Assembly (NCBI RefSeq): GCF_900299535.1
Contig: NZ_OMKE01000017.1
Location: 37,153 to 101,152, forward strand
Length of the DNA: 64,000 bases
Direction of reading: 5' to 3'
Source: Aquimarina aquimarini
Lineage (GTDB): Bacteria; Bacteroidota; Bacteroidia; Flavobacteriales; Flavobacteriaceae
The position numbers and the translations under genes were made by a program. The notes under the pieces are model-generated. The model worked only from the letters and a program-made list of their open reading frames with translations, had not been told where the DNA came from and ran no database searches. Below are positions 37,390-46,547 of this stretch, in pieces. How positions within the stretch are numbered: position 1 is the first letter of the stretch; the number at the start of each line of letters is the position of its first letter.

Positions 37390-37419
37390 AACCTTCAAGA
37401 AGTGTACCTCTTGAAGGTT
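37390..37419 (-). terminator. Terminator after the POT transporter
   Basis: 11-bp perfect arms (AACCTTCAAGA / TCTTGAAGGTT) with an eight-base loop, followed on the minus strand by a T-rich tract. Confidence 0.8.
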
Positions 37420-37488
37420 CTGATATTCGCAACACAATACCCTTGCACCTCCCAAAACAGAATTAGATCGTATATAAAGCGAGATAAA

Positions 37489-39048
37489 TCAATGTACTCC
37501 TTCCATTAATTTTTTTATAATTGGTGAAATTAGTATTGCTATTATCCCTATCCAGATTGTGATGACTCCAAAATTAGCATATACTGATACATAAGAATAT
37601 AACTGCTGAAAAGCTTCTGCATTACTTCCTTCTACTACTGTATTTGACAACCCAGTAATAGCCTCGCTTATAATTCCAAAAACACCTTCTGAAAAAGTAC
37701 TAACTTCTCCTTCTTTTACGGTTGTAAGTTTTGCTATTTTACCAGCAAAGAAATGACCATAGAAATTAGCAGAAAACCACACCCCCATAATAAACGTAAC
37801 ATATTTTACTGGTGACAATTCTGTGATTTTTGAAAGCCCGATGGGAGATAAAAACAATTCTCCTATAGTTAATATAAAATACCCAAAAACCAGATAAAAC
37901 ATAGGGGTTTTTGCATATTGATCTACTTCGTTTGCAGACATCCCAAAAACTAAAAACCCTAATCCCAGAAATAACATTCCCAAGCCAAACTTAACAGCTG
38001 AGTTGGGATTTGCTTTTTTCTTACTCAAAAACGTCCATAACACTGCAAAAGGAACGGCCAGCAAAACTATCCATATAGAGTTTATACTATTGGTTTGGGC
38101 AGCATTGATCCCGATAAGATTTACATTTCTATCTGCAAATAATGTAAGTGAACTACCTGCTTGCTCAAATACAGCTGCAAATAAGGCATACAGTGTGGTA
38201 AAGTATACTGCAACCAGTAATCTTTTTCGTTCCTTGATTGATACTTGGGTTAAAATGTAAGTTATATATCCTATCAAAAACAAAGAGGCTACCCATACCA
38301 AATAGTGTTCAAATTCATTAAACCGCACTATCAATGCAAACACAGGAACCGATAGCCATGCAGATAAACTTACCAAGTCACCCTTATTGAGCCCATATAT
38401 TCTCTTTTGATAACTTTTTAAATCTGGCACCAATCCTTTATTACCAAAAACATGTAATTGCGTTCCTCTTTTAAATACTAGCAACCCTACCAACATTCCT
38501 ATACCAGCTAACAAAAATCCATAATGCCATCCATATAACTCTGCCAGCCATGCACACATCAAAGGAGCTATTGCTCCTCCTAGATTAATCCCCAAATAGA
38601 AAATTGTAAATCCAGAATCTCTTCTTTTATCTCCTTCTCTATACAATGACCCAACCATAGTAGAGATATTAGGTTTAAAAAAACCATTTCCCACAATTAT
38701 TAATGCCAAGGAACCATAAAAAAATACAGGAGTTTCAATGGTAAGGAAAAAATGTCCTGCTGCCATTAAAATCCCACCTAGAAAAATAGATTTTCTATAC
38801 CCCATATACTTATCGGCTATAATTCCTCCAATCATAGGTGTCACATAAACCAATGACATATAGGCGGCCATTACACCAAATGATTTATCATCAGAATACA
38901 AAAGATGTTTGGTCATATAGAGTACTAAAAGTGCTTTCATCCCATAAAATGAAAAACGCTCCCATAGTTCTGCAAAAAATAAATATAGTAATCCTTTTGG
39001 GTGTCCAAATAATTCCTGTTGGTTTGTAACAGCTTGATCTGAATTCAT
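37489..39048 (-). CDS. Proton-dependent oligopeptide (POT/PTR2) transporter
   Basis: The 519-aa MFS protein takes up di- and tripeptides with protons. The POT signature ExxERFxxYG appears in FFAELWERFSFYGMKALLVLY on helix 1. The PTR2 motif region FYLGINLGGAIAPL lies on helix 5, and GNGFFKPNISTMVG on helix 4. About 14 hydrophobic segments are visible, the bacterial arrangement with two extra helices. It stands alone between a terminator and a small dyad upstream. Peptide use suits a proteolytic marine flavobacterium (inference). Confidence 0.94.
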   Translation of the reverse strand: MNSDQAVTNQQELFGHPKGLLYLFFAELWERFSFYGMKALLVLYMTKHLLYSDDKSFGVMAAYMSLVYVTPMIGGIIADKYMGYRKSIFLGGILMAAGHFFLTIETPVFFYGSLALIIVGNGFFKPNISTMVGSLYREGDKRRDSGFTIFYLGINLGGAIAPLMCAWLAELYGWHYGFLLAGIGMLVGLLVFKRGTQLHVFGNKGLVPDLKSYQKRIYGLNKGDLVSLSAWLSVPVFALIVRFNEFEHYLVWVASLFLIGYITYILTQVSIKERKRLLVAVYFTTLYALFAAVFEQAGSSLTLFADRNVNLIGINAAQTNSINSIWIVLLAVPFAVLWTFLSKKKANPNSAVKFGLGMLFLGLGFLVFGMSANEVDQYAKTPMFYLVFGYFILTIGELFLSPIGLSKITELSPVKYVTFIMGVWFSANFYGHFFAGKIAKLTTVKEGEVSTFSEGVFGIISEAITGLSNTVVEGSNAEAFQQLYSYVSVYANFGVITIWIGIIAILISPIIKKLMEGVH

Positions 39049-39052
39049 GTAA

Positions 39053-39077
39053 TGTGTTTAAATTTATAGTAAACACA
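39053..39077 (-). promoter_or_regulatory. Inverted repeat just upstream of the POT gene
   Basis: Perfect 8-bp arms TGTGTTTA (39053-39060) and TAAACACA (39070-39077) with a nine-base spacer lie 5 bases before the start codon. It could be a 5' UTR hairpin or an operator. Confidence 0.35.
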
Positions 39078-39185
39078 AAGCATCAATTCTTTACTTAAAA
39101 TTAAAAATGAAGTACTAAAAAATACCTATTTATACCAACTTGTGCCTCCCGCACATCTAGTTACAAATAGTTACAAACTCAGTTT

Positions 39186-40295
39186 TTACGAGGTTTTATT
39201 GAATTCTTCTAATAGAATAGGGTCTATGGTAATATTTTCTGGAATAACTCTGAGCCTGTATTTTCCCTGCCCCATAAAGGTGAATAAATCTTTTCTTTCT
39301 AGTCGTGATATTGATGGTAATTGAAGTATCGTATTCATATTTTCTATAATACGACTCAGATATGTTTGACTCTTTATCTCTCCGCCCGAGCTCACCAATA
39401 GGTACTGTCCTTCTCCCTTCTCACATTTACGTCTAACTGCAAATTTAAGCAAGTTTTTATACTGGGTAGTTTTTGAACCAAAGTCTATGGTTTTATCATA
39501 AATTTCTTTTGAAGGAATTGTAATCTTCACTAATGACCAATCCAAAAATTTAATAGTCATCTCACTTGGTCTAGGGGTAAGGGCTAGCTGAATGACCCAA
39601 CTGGTTGCCAACACCAAGAATATCGAAATAAATGTGGTTTTGGCAATAATCTTTATCAAATTACCATACATCACATCATTCATCACCACAAAAACATCTG
39701 GTGTTTGTGATACTAACATGAGTAAAAAGGCTAGTACAGATATTACAGCAACTAGCTTCAATCCACGATTCATAAATGTTTTATAAAAAGATACCATAAA
39801 CAGGTAGGTTAAAAAACAAGAGAGTATCAAATCAGGTACACTACTTATTCTAATTCCGTTTATCACAGGACTATCCTTATAGTTTTGTATCAAAACAAAT
39901 GTCATTATAGAGATTACAATAACCAAAACAGTGAGGATAATTGTATTTTTTTTATTCTTATACAAGAATCGAGGTGCAAAATCAAAATAGAATAATGCCA
40001 ATAGTAAAACCAGCGTATTTATTACTGAAAAAAAGCTATACCCGATATCATAAATAATCATGGTGTCAAAAGCAAAAAGGTGCCCCAGATAAATCCATGT
40101 TCCAGAAAACACCCAAATAAAAAGAGAGATGCTTAGATACAATAAGCCTTTATCTATCCTTTTTTGTGAATCATCTTCTTCTAAAAATTGTTTGAATCGC
40201 TTTCTAATATTATACCATATTGCTAATAATAATATTCCTCCGATCAATGAGATACATATATGTGCAAGACTATAAAATTTGGTAATATCGGACAT
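39186..40295 (-). CDS. Seven-helix membrane protein with C-terminal cytoplasmic domain, unknown function
   Basis: The 369-aa product (start MSDITKFYSLAH) has seven clear membrane helices from about residue 9 to 250. They are connected by short loops, and there is no signal peptide. A soluble domain of about 115 residues follows (from RPSEMTIKFLDWSLVKI), with the segment KNLLKFAVRRKCEKGEGQ and ISRLERKDLFTFMGQGKYRLRVI. The domain has the size and helix-strand mix of a winged-helix or small signalling output module, but I recognise no family. An open frame extends to 40346; ATG 40295 places the first helix at the terminus as usual. A receptor-like role is inference. Confidence 0.7.
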   Translation of the reverse strand: MSDITKFYSLAHICISLIGGILLLAIWYNIRKRFKQFLEEDDSQKRIDKGLLYLSISLFIWVFSGTWIYLGHLFAFDTMIIYDIGYSFFSVINTLVLLLALFYFDFAPRFLYKNKKNTIILTVLVIVISIMTFVLIQNYKDSPVINGIRISSVPDLILSCFLTYLFMVSFYKTFMNRGLKLVAVISVLAFLLMLVSQTPDVFVVMNDVMYGNLIKIIAKTTFISIFLVLATSWVIQLALTPRPSEMTIKFLDWSLVKITIPSKEIYDKTIDFGSKTTQYKNLLKFAVRRKCEKGEGQYLLVSSGGEIKSQTYLSRIIENMNTILQLPSISRLERKDLFTFMGQGKYRLRVIPENITIDPILLEEFNKTS

Positions 40296-40498
40296 GAGTT
40301 TGTGTCTTATTATATTGGAGCAATTTACATATATCTTCAAAAACAAACACCTTCTTATTTTGAAATCTTCCTGAGCTCTCTACCAAGCCTATATTCTTTT
40401 TTTTAGCACGAAACACTTTGATACAATACTCCTTGTAGTAGTTTTTTGTTTCCTTGTATATAAAAACCAATTCCTCGCGCTCTTAATATGTTTCCTCC

Positions 40499-40645
40499 TT
40501 GCAGGGAAGACTCAAAGTAGTATGGGGAGCGATAAAAAAGGTACTGGAAACACCTGTCTCACCACGGGGAACAATATAAATACTGTGGGGACAGGCAATA
40601 TAACTACGAGGAAAGGTGAAAAACGTGCGGGGATGCTGCTCCCTC
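40499..40645. repeat. 21-bp imperfect tandem array in a 526-base gene-poor gap
   Basis: Seven consecutive 21-base units start at 40499, 40520, 40541, 40562, 40583, 40604 and 40625. Units share a box of the form nTnnGGGGA at the same phase (GGGGA exact in four; AGGGA, TGGAA and GAGGA in the others) and an A-rich second half in most. The array is visibly richer in G+C than its surroundings. It fills the otherwise gene-poor stretch 40296-40821 between two minus-strand genes. On the plus strand it is read without stops as heptapeptide units within a 55-codon frame (40522-40689). I see no known element class that explains it. Confidence 0.6.
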
Positions 40646-40821
40646 TATATTTATCGTTTTCTGTACACTGTATATCCCTAATATTTTAAGACCGTAGTGT
40701 TCTCCTAAGGTGTTATAAAGTGTAAATATTTAACACAATATAATTCTCTCGTATTTTGTAATGTCAATCAAAAATTACAATTGAGATATACCTATTTTAT
40801 AATGAAGACCTTAAAAAATAA

Positions 40822-41844
40822 TTATTCCTTCCTTACAATATATGTAACCGAGCGATCATAATCATACCTTTCATGCTTAACATCAAGTAAATAGGTATTT
40901 GTATTTGGGATGTTTCTTGAAGTTATTTTTTGAGCGAGCACATATTCCGCAAAAATTTTGAATTGAGTAGTCTCATTATTTACACTAAATTCATAATATT
41001 GATATCCTTTGGGGTAGAACGTTCCTGGTACGAAATGATTTCCCCCAGAACTACCATTTGCAGTTACAGCTTTATCTTTAATAATTAACTCTTTGCCATC
41101 GCCTATTATAAACCTATCTCTCTGTCTACATTGATCAAATTTATGAAGCAGCTCATAAGGCCTCTTCCTATTTCCAATATTCTCATCCCAAAGAGGAGTA
41201 GGTATTTCTTCTATTATAAATTCATTTTGAGGATATGTTAGCAAATACTTACCTCCAATATCTCTAACACACTCTAGATTTGTTAAAACCTGTTTATTAA
41301 ATTCGTCTGCTGCTTTATGATAACTTATAGAATCTATTTTACGACTTATCTCATAATGCAAACTATCTGGAAACTTATTTAATGCATAGGCTCCTTTTTC
41401 TTTAAGCTCCTTCTCTAGGTTATCTTTATATAGTTTACCATGAAATGGATGAGTGGGTATTTTCTGTGGTTCAGATTTTAGGTTATTATATTTAACCACA
41501 TTTCTATTTTCATCTTCAAGATAAAAGTTCCCATTTTTTGCGATAAAATAATCTCCATGTCTAGGAATAGAATCAATCCTATTTAATTCATCATCCATCT
41601 CCATAATATATTGCCCTGTAGCACCATCATCATAAAAAAAATTAACCGCAGCGAATAGTGTAGCGTTATTAGAGCTATACATATCATACATTTTCATTTT
41701 GAGAGGCTTAATCGTTATTTCAGGGTTTGAACTTTCTGGAAACACCGCCATATTAGGAAACTTATCATCTTCGGTTTTTGTATACCCACAACTAATGATG
41801 ATAGCAGTAATTGCAAAAAAAATGGTGACTTTTATTATTCTCAT
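40822..41844 (-). CDS. Hypothetical lipoprotein
   Basis: The 340-aa protein has a lipoprotein signal with Cys19 (ITAIIISCGY). The mature part is mixed and hydrophilic, rich in Y, N, D and K. Short beta-strand pairs such as GQYIMEMDDELNRIDSIP and GNGFYLEDENRNVVKYN-like segments suggest a propeller or sandwich. No family is recognised and no catalytic motif stands out. It lies downstream of a large dyad and upstream of the 21-bp array. There is no clear operon partner. Its composition matches the neighbouring genes, so there is no sign of transfer. Confidence 0.7.
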   Translation of the reverse strand: MRIIKVTIFFAITAIIISCGYTKTEDDKFPNMAVFPESSNPEITIKPLKMKMYDMYSSNNATLFAAVNFFYDDGATGQYIMEMDDELNRIDSIPRHGDYFIAKNGNFYLEDENRNVVKYNNLKSEPQKIPTHPFHGKLYKDNLEKELKEKGAYALNKFPDSLHYEISRKIDSISYHKAADEFNKQVLTNLECVRDIGGKYLLTYPQNEFIIEEIPTPLWDENIGNRKRPYELLHKFDQCRQRDRFIIGDGKELIIKDKAVTANGSSGGNHFVPGTFYPKGYQYYEFSVNNETTQFKIFAEYVLAQKITSRNIPNTNTYLLDVKHERYDYDRSVTYIVRKE

Positions 41845-41958
41845 AATTTTTTGTCTTTTATTTATTTTTTCAAATATCTTCTATTTCCATTAATATGAAA
41901 ACATTAAAACAATTTTCGTACAGAAACAGTTATTATTTAATGGCATAGATTATATATT

Positions 41959-41995
41959 CGTATAGATTTGGTTGAATATTTACCGAATCTATACG
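41959..41995. promoter_or_regulatory. 14-bp inverted repeat between the lipoprotein and msrA
   Basis: CGTATAGATTTGGT (41959-41972) and ACCGAATCTATACG (41982-41995) pair with one G-T wobble over a nine-base spacer. No T-run follows on either strand, and the flanking genes are divergent, so an operator or leader hairpin is more likely than a terminator. Confidence 0.5.
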
Positions 41996-42019
41996 TTAAA
42001 ATGATGCTATATGGTGATT

Positions 42020-42505
42020 ATGAATATGCAAAAAATAGGTTTTGGTGGTGGATGTCATTGGTGTACTGAAGCTGTTTTTGATTCATTAAAGGGAGTCATA
42101 CAAGTAAAACAAGGATACATACGAGGCCATAAGGAAAATGATTATTTTTCTGAGGCTGTTCTTGTGTATTTTGATCCTAAAATTATTCTTATCAATGATC
42201 TTATAGCCATACACCTACATACTCACAATAGCACATCTGATCATAGTTTTAGAAAAAAATACAGAAGTGCTGTGTATTATCATAATGAATCTGAACACAA
42301 TCTTATAAAAACTATTCTTAACGGGCTTCAAAAAGATTTTAAGGATCAAATAATCACTCAACCTGTACTTTTTCAAGAGTTCACATCTTCCAGGTCCCAA
42401 CTTCTTAATTATTATTCTAATAACCCAGAAAAACCTTTTTGTAAAAAGTATATTGATCCTAAATTAAAGTTGCTAAAAGAAAAATATTCTAAAATTACAA
42501 AGTAG
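42020..42505 (+). CDS. msrA: Peptide-methionine (S)-S-oxide reductase
   Basis: MsrA repairs oxidised methionine. The 161-aa protein has the catalytic Cys in GGGCHWCTEAVF, where the usual F after the first Cys is H. It also keeps GYIRG, the active-site HNSTSDH region, YRSAVYYH and the C-terminal resolving motif NPEKPFCKKYIDPK. The start could be ATG 42020 or ATG 42026; a GTG at 42011 is less likely. The WG-repeat gene converges from the other side with only 4 bases between the stops and no terminator. Confidence 0.9.
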   Translation: MNMQKIGFGGGCHWCTEAVFDSLKGVIQVKQGYIRGHKENDYFSEAVLVYFDPKIILINDLIAIHLHTHNSTSDHSFRKKYRSAVYYHNESEHNLIKTILNGLQKDFKDQIITQPVLFQEFTSSRSQLLNYYSNNPEKPFCKKYIDPKLKLLKEKYSKITK

Positions 42506-42509
42506 ACTA

Positions 42510-45209
42510 CTAATCTATAGTTTCTTCTTCTACTTCTACCTCTTCTATCTCTATTCCATCATCGTTTAATGGTTTCCCCTTGGTATCGATCATTACTTTT
42601 TCGCCTTTTAGTTTTACTTCTGCCTGACCATTCTTAAAATCTCTTGCATAATTAAATTGGGCTGGGATCACTTCTTCTCCTTTATTATTGATATAGCCAT
42701 AGGTATAAGCATTTTGCGCATATACAGCTAGTCCTTCATAAAAATTATTAAGGCCATAATACTTAGGAGGCAATATTACTTTGCCTGTAAAGTCGAGTAC
42801 TCCGTATTTATCATTTTCTTTAAAAGTTGCATACCCCTCATTAAATCTAGATATAAACTGATATTTTGGAGCCACTATTTCTTTTCCTGACACATCATAT
42901 AGTCCATATTTTTGTTCTTTTATTACTGTAATAATGCTGCCATTGTCATGTTTTGAAGAATAATGCTTTATTCTATCAAAAATAATCGGGATTACTACAT
43001 TATTTTCTTTATCGATGTATCCATACTTTCCTTCTTTTTTTACACTTGCAATTCCTCTGGAAAATTTAGATACTTTATCATAAATAAACGGGATTACTTC
43101 TTTTCCATTTTCATCGATAAAACCTCCTTTACCATTCTTCACCGCGGGAGTTATGTCAAATAAGAATTCTCCTATATAATCATACTTAAAAGAAGAAAGC
43201 TCTTTTATACGTACTGCATCAAACAATGTGTATTTACCATTATTTTTAATCGAAAATATTTTTTTACCAGGGATCATTGCTACATAATCATAGGGACCTC
43301 CAATTAGTTTTTCTTTATATAGATCAAACAAAAACTCTTTCCTCTCTTTTCTTACCACTATAATCCCCTGATATGCATTTTGGTAGGTGTGAATTGGGCT
43401 ATATTCTGGTTTTAGGATTAGAGTTCCTTCTGAACTATAAATCCCATATTTACCTTCTCTATTTTTTACTACGAAAAAGTATTTTCCTTGATCTCTAAAA
43501 TAAGATACCTTTTTATAGATTGTTGGTATAATTTCTGTTTCTTTTTGGCCTACAATTCCTTGTAATCCTTCTTTTTCTACTTTATAAAATTCATTAGGTT
43601 CAATGACCTTTACCGTCTTATCATAACTATTAGATATTAGTATATTTGCAAGTGTATCTACCACTCCGTACTTTTGATCACTACTAAAGCTACTTAACCA
43701 ACCTTTATACCTATCAAATCTAGGTGCATGATCAAAAATAAAATCGCTTTGCAATTCTCCTTTAGAATTAATAAAGGAGTATTTACCATCTTTTTTTACT
43801 GGAACATGTTTTTTACTCCCATATTCTACCTTATCAAAAATAAAGGGCTGTATGTTCTTACCCTCATAATCCAACAATCCCCATTTTCCTTCTTTTTTTG
43901 CAACCAAAAGTCCTATTTTATTTTGCAATAATAGGTCTTCATATAACGTGGTATTAATTGTTTTTCCTTGGGCATTAATCAATTTCCAAGTGGTTTTGCT
44001 TTTAACACCTATAAGATTTTCATTAAAGATTTTAACTTCTTCGAATTTTTCTGAGGAAACCAAACCAAAATCTGTGTTAAAAACAGTCCATTTTGAACCT
44101 TGACTTATCATATAAATCCCATGTTGAAAACTTAGATGACTTGCATTAAAGGTTTTAATTTTTTTTCCTTCAATAGTAAAAACATCATACCCTTTTCTAT
44201 TCTTTTTTTCTGCAATGATCCTATCATTATTCAATGAGATAAATTCATATTGTAAAGGTATGATCAACTTTCCTGTTTTTGAAAGTACTCCTTCAAAGTC
44301 GTCTATGGTTACAATTCGAATTAGTCCATTTTCTAAAAAAATTGTATCTCTAAGCGTATATTCTGAAATTATCTTTCCATTTTCATCAAAAAAAACAGAT
44401 TTTTCACCTTTTCGTCCATCAAAAATCGTATTATCATCATTGTTTCTCACATAATCAAACTCTATCGGTACTATGATTTGAAAAGTATCTGAAACTACTC
44501 CTGATTTTCCTGCATTTTCTACAAAAATTTTATTATCATCTCTCCATGTTTTTGCTTTATCAAAAGCTACAGTAGATCTCTTATTTATACGTATGTTATA
44601 GATATAATTTTTCTGATGTCTTTCTAAAAAAAGAACATTTTTATTGGATATGTAATATCTGTCATATATAGGTTGTTCTATAATTTTGCCTTCAAAATCT
44701 TTTATTCCATAGAAGCCATTTTCAAAATAGATATATTCATCATCAAACACAGTCAAGAAGTTTGGTAACTGGTCTTTGATGGTATACTTAACCTTTCCTT
44801 GTTTATCGATAACAAAAATTCCCTTTTTGTTTTGTACTACAGTTGTATTCCCTTTAAACTTCTCTGTTCTAGCATATTTAAACGAGATTACCTCTTTTCC
44901 TTCTGTATTTACAAAACCCCATAAATTATTCTTTTTTACCTGCGCTAATCCTTGAGAAAATGGTCGCACAGCATCATAAATTACAGGAACAACTTCGACT
45001 CCTTCCTTATTAACAAAACCTTCTTTATGATTTTTGTTTTCTACTCTTGCAAAGCCATTTTCTAATGTAGAAACAAATAGGTATTTCTTTGTAAGTTCGT
45101 TTTTAATACTCTCTTCAAAATTGTTTTCATCTATGGTTTGAGCATAAGAGTTACAAAACATTAAGAAACACAATATCTTACCAAAAAAAATAATCTTAGC
45201 AATTCTCAT
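42510..45209 (-). CDS. WG-repeat (KWG-like) secreted protein
   Basis: The 899-aa protein has a signal peptide (ending FCNSYAQ) and then roughly 25 tandem WG-type repeats of 30-40 residues each with the pattern G(F/Y/L)(V/I)(N/D)xxGxxxxPxxYD. Clear examples are WGFVNTEGKEVISFKYA, WGLLDYEGKNIQPFIFD and YGYIDKENNVVIPIIFD. The end is very acidic (DDGIEIEEVEVEEE). WG repeats form beta-rich solenoids or propellers that probably bind ligands. No enzyme domain is present. It follows purM by 21 bases on the same strand, so it may be co-transcribed, though no functional link is obvious. Confidence 0.88.
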   Translation of the reverse strand: MRIAKIIFFGKILCFLMFCNSYAQTIDENNFEESIKNELTKKYLFVSTLENGFARVENKNHKEGFVNKEGVEVVPVIYDAVRPFSQGLAQVKKNNLWGFVNTEGKEVISFKYARTEKFKGNTTVVQNKKGIFVIDKQGKVKYTIKDQLPNFLTVFDDEYIYFENGFYGIKDFEGKIIEQPIYDRYYISNKNVLFLERHQKNYIYNIRINKRSTVAFDKAKTWRDDNKIFVENAGKSGVVSDTFQIIVPIEFDYVRNNDDNTIFDGRKGEKSVFFDENGKIISEYTLRDTIFLENGLIRIVTIDDFEGVLSKTGKLIIPLQYEFISLNNDRIIAEKKNRKGYDVFTIEGKKIKTFNASHLSFQHGIYMISQGSKWTVFNTDFGLVSSEKFEEVKIFNENLIGVKSKTTWKLINAQGKTINTTLYEDLLLQNKIGLLVAKKEGKWGLLDYEGKNIQPFIFDKVEYGSKKHVPVKKDGKYSFINSKGELQSDFIFDHAPRFDRYKGWLSSFSSDQKYGVVDTLANILISNSYDKTVKVIEPNEFYKVEKEGLQGIVGQKETEIIPTIYKKVSYFRDQGKYFFVVKNREGKYGIYSSEGTLILKPEYSPIHTYQNAYQGIIVVRKERKEFLFDLYKEKLIGGPYDYVAMIPGKKIFSIKNNGKYTLFDAVRIKELSSFKYDYIGEFLFDITPAVKNGKGGFIDENGKEVIPFIYDKVSKFSRGIASVKKEGKYGYIDKENNVVIPIIFDRIKHYSSKHDNGSIITVIKEQKYGLYDVSGKEIVAPKYQFISRFNEGYATFKENDKYGVLDFTGKVILPPKYYGLNNFYEGLAVYAQNAYTYGYINNKGEEVIPAQFNYARDFKNGQAEVKLKGEKVMIDTKGKPLNDDGIEIEEVEVEEETID

Positions 45210-45230
45210 TTGTACAAAGTATATATCTTA

Positions 45231-46409
45231 TTAATATTCAAACACTCCAAACTCACTATTTATGGTAAGTTTTTTATTATCAGAAGCTTCTACGCGACCT
45301 ACTATCTGAGCATCTACATTAAAGCTTTTAGAAATTGAGATTATATCTTCTGCTATTTCTGGAGAGACGTATAGCTCCATACGGTGTCCCATATTGAATA
45401 CTTGGTACATTTCTTTCCAGTCTGTTCCAGAGTTTTCCTGAATTAATTTAAATAAAGGCGGAACATCAAATAAATTATCTTTTACGATATGTAGATTGTC
45501 TATAAAATGTAGAATCTTGGTTTGTGCACCACCACTACAGTGTACCATTCCATGTATCGATTTACTATCGTATTGTGATAGTATCTTTTTGATTATAGGT
45601 GCATAGGTTCTTGTTGGTGATAATACTAGTTTACCCGCATCTATAGGAGAGTCAGTAACAGCATCGGTTATATTTGTTTTCCCAGAATATACCAGATCAG
45701 CAGGAACTGATGGATCAAAGCTTTCTGGGTATTTTTCTGCTAGGGTTTTATTGAATACATCGTGACGGGCAGAGGTCAACCCATTACTTCCCATTCCTCC
45801 ATTATATTCTTTTTCATAACTAGCTTGACCAAAAGAAGCTAATCCTACAATAACATCTCCTGGTTTTATATTTGCATTATCAATAACGTCTTTACGCTTC
45901 ATACGAGCAGTTACAGTAGAATCTACAATAATTGTTCGTACTAAATCTCCAACATCGGCAGTTTCTCCTCCAGTAGAATGAATCTCTACTCCAAAATTTT
46001 TAAGCTCGGTAAGTAATTCTTCGGTTCCATTTATAATTGCCGAAATTACCTCTCCTGGAATTAGGTTTTTGTTTCTTCCTATGGTAGAAGAAAGCATAAT
46101 ATTATCTGTCGCTCCTACACACAAAAGGTCATCAATATTCATGATTAGTGCATCTTGTGCTATTCCTTTCCATACAGAAACATCACCTGTTTCTTTCCAG
46201 TACATATATGCCAAAGAGGATTTGGTTCCAGCCCCGTCTGCATGCATGATAAGACAATATTCTTCATCACTGGTAAGGTAATCAGGAACAATTTTACAAA
46301 AGGCCTTTGGAAACAATCCTTTATCTATATTCTTAATAGCACTATGTACATCTTCTTTTGATGCAGAAACCCCACGTTGCGCATAGCGTTTACTTACTTC
46401 TTCGCTCAT
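45231..46409 (-). CDS. purM: Phosphoribosylformylglycinamidine cyclo-ligase (AIR synthase), Bacteroidetes type
   Basis: PurM closes the imidazole ring in purine synthesis using ATP. The 392-aa protein has the substrate-binding start RYAQRGVSASKEDVHSAI, HADGAGTKSSLAYM, the ATP-binding IAQDALIMNIDDLLCVGA, STGGETADVGDLVRT, and the C-terminal HCSGGAQTKI and FNMGHRMELYV. It is longer than the E. coli enzyme, as usual for Bacteroidetes. A TATCTTTG box lies 20 bases before the ATG. The WG-repeat gene follows. Confidence 0.93.
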   Translation of the reverse strand: MSEEVSKRYAQRGVSASKEDVHSAIKNIDKGLFPKAFCKIVPDYLTSDEEYCLIMHADGAGTKSSLAYMYWKETGDVSVWKGIAQDALIMNIDDLLCVGATDNIMLSSTIGRNKNLIPGEVISAIINGTEELLTELKNFGVEIHSTGGETADVGDLVRTIIVDSTVTARMKRKDVIDNANIKPGDVIVGLASFGQASYEKEYNGGMGSNGLTSARHDVFNKTLAEKYPESFDPSVPADLVYSGKTNITDAVTDSPIDAGKLVLSPTRTYAPIIKKILSQYDSKSIHGMVHCSGGAQTKILHFIDNLHIVKDNLFDVPPLFKLIQENSGTDWKEMYQVFNMGHRMELYVSPEIAEDIISISKSFNVDAQIVGRVEASDNKKLTINSEFGVFEY

Positions 46410-46428
46410 GATATTGAAAATTAGAGCG

Positions 46429-46436
46429 CAAAGATA
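46429..46436 (-). promoter_or_regulatory. Promoter -7 box of purM
   Basis: TATCTTTG on the minus strand (46436 to 46429) is a perfect -7 box 20 bases upstream of the start. The -33 element is unclear. Confidence 0.45.
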
Positions 46437-46547
46437 ATTTAATTAATTACGAATTGCGAATTACGTTGTATGAATTATACTTCTAAATTTTACATCTAAA
46501 AATTACAAAACAAGACTACACTCTTTGGATAATATATCTCTTGATTA

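Noticed and set aside
40270..40470. A 66-codon minus-strand frame at the start of the 7TM gene
   Set aside because: It overlaps the likely 7TM start, has no homology I recognise and no good promoter.
40553..40595. A bulged hairpin (CCTGTC / GACAGG) as a structured RNA or riboswitch
   Set aside because: The 21-bp tandem repeat explains most of the pairing, and no known riboswitch core is present.
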